Shown in pieces: positions 59,358 through 64,000 of a stretch of DNA of 64,000 nucleotides. The stretch is from Nageia nagi (Eukaryota > Pinophyta). The translations under genes and the position numbers were made by a program. The stretch covers positions 25,854,001 to 25,918,000 of the forward strand of contig JBITNC010000002.1 of the NCBI GenBank assembly GCA_050084985.1, in the 5' to 3' direction. The stretch's first letter is position 1; every line of letters starts with the position of its first letter. The notes beneath the pieces are model-generated. The model had not been told where the DNA came from and made no database searches. It saw only the letters and a program-made list of their open reading frames with translations.

Positions 59358-60401
59358 TTAGGCGGTAGAGTTGTTCTCGGATGAGATGGCATGCATCGGG
59401 CTGATGGGTTCGATGAGATCCTGGATTCTAGCCTCGGCTAGCCGTGGCTCGAACCGATCATCGAGCAAAATGTTCACGGACCGCAATCCACCATGCGCTA
59501 TGGCAGGGAAGCACCCATGGTGAAGAAAAGCTAACGCACGGGCAACCCCCAGTGCTATCTTATGCCTAGTGCCCCATCCCATTCGTGGCTCATCCTCCAC
59601 AGCCATTTGTTCGTCCCATGTATTTTCTGTCTGTTCCTCCGGATGCTGAATGCCCGGGAGCTCATGAAGCCACTGGTGGAGGTCATCGTTGTGCATGAAT
59701 TCATAGATGAGGAGCTTTTCATTTCCTGCAATGCAGTAGCCAACGATTGGGAGAATGTTGGGGTGCTTGAGGCAGCCGAGGGTGTGGAACTTCGACGTGG
59801 CATATTCCACATCGACATCCTTGGCTTGGTCGAGGACCTTGATGGCTACATGGACATCGCCAGGTAGAATGGCCCGGTACACGGGTCCGTGTGGGCCTGC
59901 GGCAAGCTGGGACTCCTTGCTGAAGTGGGAAGTGAGCCCGAGGAGGTCGGTGAAGGTGAGGCTGAGCAACAGCTTCTCAAATAGGACAACGGGTGCCGAT
60001 GTGGAATCCTTGATATCGGCAACCCACTCGATGCCGGAATCAGTCTCGAAGGAGAAGGGCCTAGATTCCGTCTGCTCAATACAATACGGGTAGTCCGAGC
60101 AGGGGACTACCCAATCCTTCATTATTTTCCGATGTCGCACCTACCGCTGATGGAGAATAAACATAGCTGTGGCTGCAGCAAACAGCGCGAGCAATGCCAC
60201 CGTGGAGGAAATTATAGCGACGGCACCAATGGAGAGGTGCCCCGATGAAGATGACGTGGATAGCTGAGGTGGCATGAGAATACTCAAGATCTTGAATGGT
60301 GGCTCTACGGATGAGGTGTCTGATGATGTGTTCTATGGTGGGCGATGGTACTCGCACGGGACGTGAAGTGTGGGGTTCGAAACAGAGCCACCAGGAGCCA
60401 T
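59358..60401 (-). pseudogene. Fragment of an LRR receptor-like kinase gene captured by the TRIM-like element
   Basis: On minus the fragment reads a short ectodomain end (SNPTLHVPCEYHRPP), a hydrophobic membrane span (about 60240-60165, IGAVAIISSTVALLALF), then 260 codons of juxtamembrane and kinase N-lobe and part of the C-lobe. In the latter, counted from codon 60138: TFTDLLGLTSHFSK near 62, glycine loop AGPHGPVYR 81-89, VAIK lysine 101, HPNILPIVGYC near 126-136, RHKIALGVARALAFLHHGC 192-210. The catalytic HRD position reads HGG (216-218) and DFG reads EAR (236-238), so it would be a dead kinase. The rest of the C-lobe and the LRRs are missing. TAG stops at 60333-60335 and 60141-60143 break the frame on each side of the membrane span. 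I recall Arabidopsis At2g24230-type kinases as the nearest family, also atypical in HRD. No intron is seen. Confidence 0.85.
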
Positions 60402-60883
60402 GGCATGAACGAGTCAGAGGAGACTAACACCGTGCTCATGCCATCATTGAGCCCATTGTTCACCTACCCTGCGTGCATTTCTGAAACTGCATACATTTTA
60501 TTTTGGACACTGTTGGTTCCATTTTGGTGATCATATATTTTTAGAAACATCTTATTATTGGTGGAGAATAGATTCTCTGCAAGCGACCTGACAACGTAAC
60601 GTTTGTATGTGTTTCGCTTGCATGCAAATGTACAGACTGGAAGGGTTGCCAACAGTACGCTAAATTTAGCAGGTGAAAATGGCAGAATCAGGTCTGAGGA
60701 AGTCAGTCACGATAGCTTGTTATCGAAGTAAGGTGACTGGTGCGTGTTGAAGATCCACATGTTATATGGAGGCAGATGTTAAAATTGTGTATTTTCCAGC
60801 AGACAAGTCATGTGATGTGGAGGGAAAACCTCCCTGATGTGTGCATTCTATGTGAAGAATGGCCAACATCTAGCACCAGAAAT
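60402..60883 (+). other. TRIM-like element interior between kinase fragment and minisatellite
   Basis: No gene is recognised. The sequence is of moderate GC content. The upstream reading frame of the kinase is lost within about 25 bases of 60401 (TGA), so the captured segment probably ends near here. Confidence 0.45.
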
Positions 60884-61114
60884 GAGCTCCAGAAACGAGC
60901 TCCAGAGACAAGCTCCAGAAATGAGCTCCAGAGAAGAGCTCTAGAAATGAGCTCCAGTGTCGAGCTCCAGAAAGTGACGAGCTCCAGAAAGTGTCGAGCT
61001 CCAGAAAGTGACGAGCTCCAGAAATGAGCTCCAGAAATGAGCTCCAGAAACGAGCTCCAGAGACGAGCTCCAGAAACGAGCTCCAGAAAAGGCTCCTGAA
61101 AAAGCTCCAGCTCC
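60884..61114. repeat. GAGCTCC minisatellite inside the TRIM-like element
   Basis: About 17 units of mostly 13 bp (GAGCTCCAGAAAC, with GAC or AAT variants) and some 17-bp units (GAGCTCCAGAAAGTGAC) form the array; about fourteen keep the exact GAGCTC palindrome. Overlapping frames of 86 and 102 codons on minus (LELVSGARFWSSFLELISGA) are by-products of the period. Confidence 0.93.
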
Positions 61115-61167
61115 ATAAAAGGCTACACACCTAAAGGCATATTTGTATTCTTAATCCCTTGCGGATT

Positions 61168-61178
61168 AAAGGAGGGAA
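61168..61178 (+). other. Polypurine tract of the TRIM-like element
   Basis: AAAGGAGGGAA sits directly before the right LTR and would prime plus-strand synthesis. Confidence 0.9.
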
Positions 61179-61305
61179 TGTTGGAAACCTAATCCTTAGG
61201 GATTAAGGTAATTAGTGATCATTAATAGTTTTAGGTGTGTGAGTATGAATGTATTTATATGAGACCAAGTTAATACAATATTTGGCTTTTGGAGTTTCTC
61301 CTTCA
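61179..61305 (+). repeat. 3' LTR of the TRIM-like element
   Basis: This 127-bp copy is identical to the 5' LTR except for one base about 20 bases in. It is followed by GAAAA. The aataca-ggcttttgg region may hold the polyadenylation signal. Confidence 0.95.
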
Positions 61306-61310
61306 GAAAA

Positions 61311-62414
61311 CACCTTGGCATAAAAGAATTTATAAGTTTTGTAACCTAAATAACATATAGGATGAGATTTATTTTATCTTCTTTTTTTTCTACTTTACAA
61401 AGATAGATAAACCTATAAATATATTTTTAATTATAACTTGATCCATGAATTTTTAATCCAAGATAACCAAAACAAGCTTGGCAATTTTATTATATAACTT
61501 AATTATATGAGAAACAATCATCCAAATTATTAATTAATATTTTTTTACTTTTGGAAAAAATTTGATAGGTAATAACAACCAATATCTTTAAAAGGGTGTT
61601 AAAAGACTTATTTGTCCTATATTTATATTATATGGATATATATTGAATAAAATTAGAGTATTTTCCAAGATAACCAAGAAATAGAAGCAAAATCTACATA
61701 AGACCTAATTAAAGATTCAATTTTAGAGGAAAATAAGAAAACATCAAAATACTTGAATATTGATCAACCTTGTAAATAAAAATATATATTTTTAAAATAA
61801 ACTCAAAAAACTTTAAAAGAATAACTTAGGCAATTTAAGATAAACTAGAGCCTTATGATTTTTGTAAGCTATAGATTATCAAATTGCCAATTATTCCAAC
61901 ATAGTTTGGATGACTAGAGATATGGAATTTCTAAACATGGTGCAAGCATTTAAAGGTATATGAGTATATGAATAAAAAAAATGCTAAACCAATTTAGATT
62001 AATCCTTTACATGTTTTTTAAAGGTAACTATTAGAATTGTTTTTAATTTTATTACTGCAAAAAATATATATATTTAGGATAGTTATTTGGAGATAAAACA
62101 ACAAATAATATATATAACAAACTTATAATAATAATTAAAAAAATATATATTTTATTTAAAAATAAATTATGGTAAAAGAAAATTTCTTGTACAAAAAAAA
62201 TAGAAATTTCCTATAAAAAAATATGGGAGCCCCAAAACAAATTAATTGAAAAAATGAATGAACCCTAACAAACTGAAAAAATAAGTGTTAAGGATAAATT
62301 TAAAAACTCTCCAAAAAATGCTCCTCAAAAGGAGATGGCTAAAAAACCTACAACAAAATTACTCAAAATAAGATTAGCAATAATTGCATGGGTTTGGTGC
62401 CATGTTAGAAATAT
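61311..62414. other. AT-rich stretch, nothing recognised
   Basis: It is extremely AT-rich, with A runs near 62120-62240. No coding region or element end is visible. Confidence 0.5.
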
Positions 62415-62730
62415 TAGAATGATCAAAATAATATTATTTCTAAACTTGAAAGTAAAATAATGCAAAGTAAGAAAATATACCATCAAGAATCATGCGCATA
62501 AATTGGAGAGAGATAAAAATTTTGGAAGGGAGAAAAGCAAATAAAAACCCCCATATATTATCAAGAATGGCAAAAGCCTAATCTATGTCCTAACCCTACT
62601 CTCTAAATCATATAAGATTATATTTTCAAGATGAAGAAATAAGAGGAGGACCACTTCTTAAAAAGAATTGGGAGAGAAGAGTTACTTAGTAACTCTCACA
62701 CCAAATTCGCCACCTTGCATGTGTGTGTAT
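62415..62730 (+). repeat. Left arm of a ~317-bp inverted repeat
   Basis: The arm runs from about gatcaaaataatatta to ccttgcatgtgtgtgtat. It matches the complement of 63397-63715 along its length with scattered differences: shared blocks include taaacttgaaagtaaaataa, atataccatcaagaa, aaaagcaaataaaaaccc, caagatgaagaaataagagg and gagagaagagttacttagta. Confidence 0.88.
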
Positions 62731-63396
62731 GTGTACAAGTATACCCTACCCTCATAAGGAGGAGACCTAATATTCTTCCTAAAGAGGAGTTACAAATATA
62801 TAAGAGAAAAAATCCTATAAAAATAAAATACATAAATAACCTCTACAAATCTAATTAAATGTTACAAAAATTCTAACAATATTTTTATGGAATCTTTATG
62901 ACAACTTTAAGTGTTTTTTATGAATGCTTTAATTCAATTTATGAGTCCTCCTTTACGTTTATTAGCATTTTCTTATTGACCTTAAAGGAAACTTATTATT
63001 GTTTTTATACCATTTAATACCAAGAATTTATGAATGATATATAATAAATTTATTTTCCACACCCATTTAAAAGATTAATATATGCTTATTTTTAGGGAAA
63101 TTTAACAAATGATGATGTTAATGTAGCAGTTCTTATGTGCATTTTATATACTTTTTTTTTTGTATTTATCCCTTATTTTTTATTAGAATTTTGAAGCATT
63201 TATGTTTATGATTATTATTATTGTTATTATCTAATGGACCACCTTCAAATGTTTGTATTTTTTGAAGGTTCTATTTTATTTCCAATGATGTATCGAGGCT
63301 TTCAAGAGATCACTTGACCTTTTTTTGAAGAATGAATGGATTCTTTATGACCATACCTTCTTCTTTTTTTGAAGAATGAATGGATTCCTTATGACC
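62731..63396. other. Spacer between inverted-repeat arms
   Basis: The spacer is about 666 bp, AT-rich, with no gene recognised. It includes a direct duplication of about 37 bp (63320-63356 and 63364-63400, gaagaatgaatggattc-ttatgaccatac), the second unit of which runs into the right arm. Confidence 0.55.
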
Positions 63397-63715
63397 ATAC
63401 ACACACATGCAAGGTGAAAAATCTTGGTGTGGGAGTTACTAAGTAACTCTTCTCTCCTACTTCTATTTAAGAAGTGGTCTTCCTCTTATTTCTTCATCTT
63501 GAAAATGTAATCTTAGATTATTTAGAAAGTAGGGTTAGGTGATAGATTAAGCTTTTGTCATTCTTGCTAATAGATGGAGGGTTTTTATTTGCTTTTCCCC
63601 CTTACAAAAGTTTTTTCTCTCTCCAATTTGTTTGCATGCTTCTTGATGGTATATTTCCTTACTTTGAATTATTTTACTTTCAAGTTTAGCAAAAATATTA
63701 TTTCAATCTTTATAA
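63397..63715 (-). repeat. Right arm of the ~317-bp inverted repeat
   Basis: It is the reverse complement of 62415-62730 with scattered differences. The pair could form a long hairpin of RNA if transcribed through. No terminal motif or target duplication was found at the outer edges. Confidence 0.88.
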
Positions 63716-63771
63716 TATTTATGACAATAACTTAAGAGATTTCCCTTGTTTACCTTTATTTTATGCTCATG

Positions 63772-63801
63772 CTATGGTGGCTTGGTGTTGAAGCACCATA
63801 G
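63772..63801. repeat. Short hairpin, inverted partner at 63892-63921
   Basis: The stem ctatggtg/caccatag with a 14-base loop forms a local hairpin. The whole 30-mer also pairs with 63892-63921, which reads nearly its reverse complement (ttatggtgc-ttagcatcaagccaccataa). Confidence 0.75.
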
Positions 63802-63891
63802 TCTACAATAGTCATGATATAGAAATATCATACGAGTGTAATATAGGATCATTATTATAATTATTTAGTTTATTATCGTAAGCAAGGATGG

Positions 63892-63921
63892 TTATGGTGC
63901 TTTAGCATCAAGCCACCATAA
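63892..63921. repeat. Short hairpin, partner of 63772-63801
   Basis: It has the same size and stem (ttatggtg/caccataa) in opposite orientation, about 90 bases from its partner. Together they make a nested inverted repeat at the end of the window; an element could extend beyond 64000. Confidence 0.7.
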
Positions 63922-64000
63922 TGTAAATATAAGATTTATTGTTCTAATTATGGATTTATTGATGACTATGTTGGTTTATCTTATTGTAGTATAATAGAAA

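Larger units (their letters stand above)
58839..61305 (+). mobile_element. TRIM-like LTR retrotransposon carrying a receptor-kinase gene fragment
   Basis: Two 127-bp LTRs (58839-58965 and 61179-61305) start TGTTGGAAACC and end TCTCCTTCA. They differ at one base (ccttatgg against ccttaggg). The 5-bp duplication GAAAA lies at 58834-58838 and 61306-61310. A perfect tRNA-iMet primer site follows the left LTR and a polypurine tract precedes the right LTR, so it runs on +. There is no gag or pol. The 2.2-kb interior is richer in GC than all its surroundings and holds an antisense LRR-receptor-kinase fragment and a GAGCTCC minisatellite. LTR near-identity implies recent insertion with enzymes supplied by another element. 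Confidence 0.95.

Noticed and set aside
59562-60093. Open frames of 101 and 112 codons on + opposite the kinase fragment
   Set aside because: They are antisense shadows of a GC-rich kinase sequence; only the minus frame has kinase motifs.
60808-61130. 102- and 86-codon frames on minus as genes
   Set aside because: Low-complexity translation of the GAGCTCC minisatellite, open in several frames.
58839-61305. Kinase as a resident host gene flanked by two independent solo LTRs
   Set aside because: The target duplication lies only at the outer edges, and the primer site and polypurine tract lie correctly inside, so it is one element.
1-64000. tRNA, rRNA or organellar DNA
   Set aside because: No clover-leaf-like gene beyond the tRNA-like LTR insertion, no rRNA blocks, and nested nuclear retroelements throughout.

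Overview
This is plant nuclear DNA, AT-rich and made mostly of transposable elements nested inside one another. The evidence is plant-type copia, Ty3/gypsy and L1 LINE polyproteins, a CACTA-type DNA transposon, a tRNA-iMet-primed small LTR element, pentatricopeptide (PPR) and leucine-rich-repeat receptor kinase fragments, and a G-box plus TATA promoter. The low gene density and large decayed elements suit a big-genome seed plant such as a gymnosperm, but the sequence alone does not prove that.

Layout. 1-4752: the only candidate host gene, a first exon on the + strand (ATG 3154, splice donor 4011). Its promoter region, including G-box and TATA box, is tandemly duplicated (1520-2348 and 2349-3095). 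4753-7262: a truncated L1 LINE (copy A). 7275-8600: a gypsy integrase remnant on +. 9888-34100: a giant minus-strand gypsy element with ~2.6-2.7 kb LTRs, two RNase H domains and a very long unrecognised region after the integrase. It is split by a complete minus-strand copia element (21684-30102). 34153-52338: an ~8 kb LINE (copy B, +) into which three elements inserted: an internally deleted copia (35164-38229), a CACTA element carrying a PPR gene fragment (39456-40527) and a gag-less chromodomain gypsy (45177-50918). ~53750-54803: a second CACTA copy with the same PPR fragment. 54804-57510: LINE copy C. 58839-61305: a young TRIM-like LTR element (127-bp LTRs differing at one base, perfect 5-bp target duplication) that carries an antisense receptor-kinase fragment and a GAGCTCC minisatellite. 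61311-64000: AT-rich DNA with a ~317-bp inverted repeat and small hairpins.

Target-site duplications support most of the nesting: GAAAA (TRIM), GCATG (copia 2), AAT (CACTA 1) and TTTCT (chromovirus) are perfect, CATAT/CATCT (copia 1) has one mismatch, and TAAGT (large gypsy) depends on the LTR boundary chosen. Almost every element gene is broken by stops and frameshifts. Many stops are TAG where a glutamine CAG is expected, the pattern left by decay of methylated cytosines. Nothing in the window is seen to be an active complete element. The main points of interest are the two cases of host-gene capture (receptor kinase in a TRIM, PPR in a CACTA), the unidentified third coding region of the giant gypsy, and the duplicated promoter.
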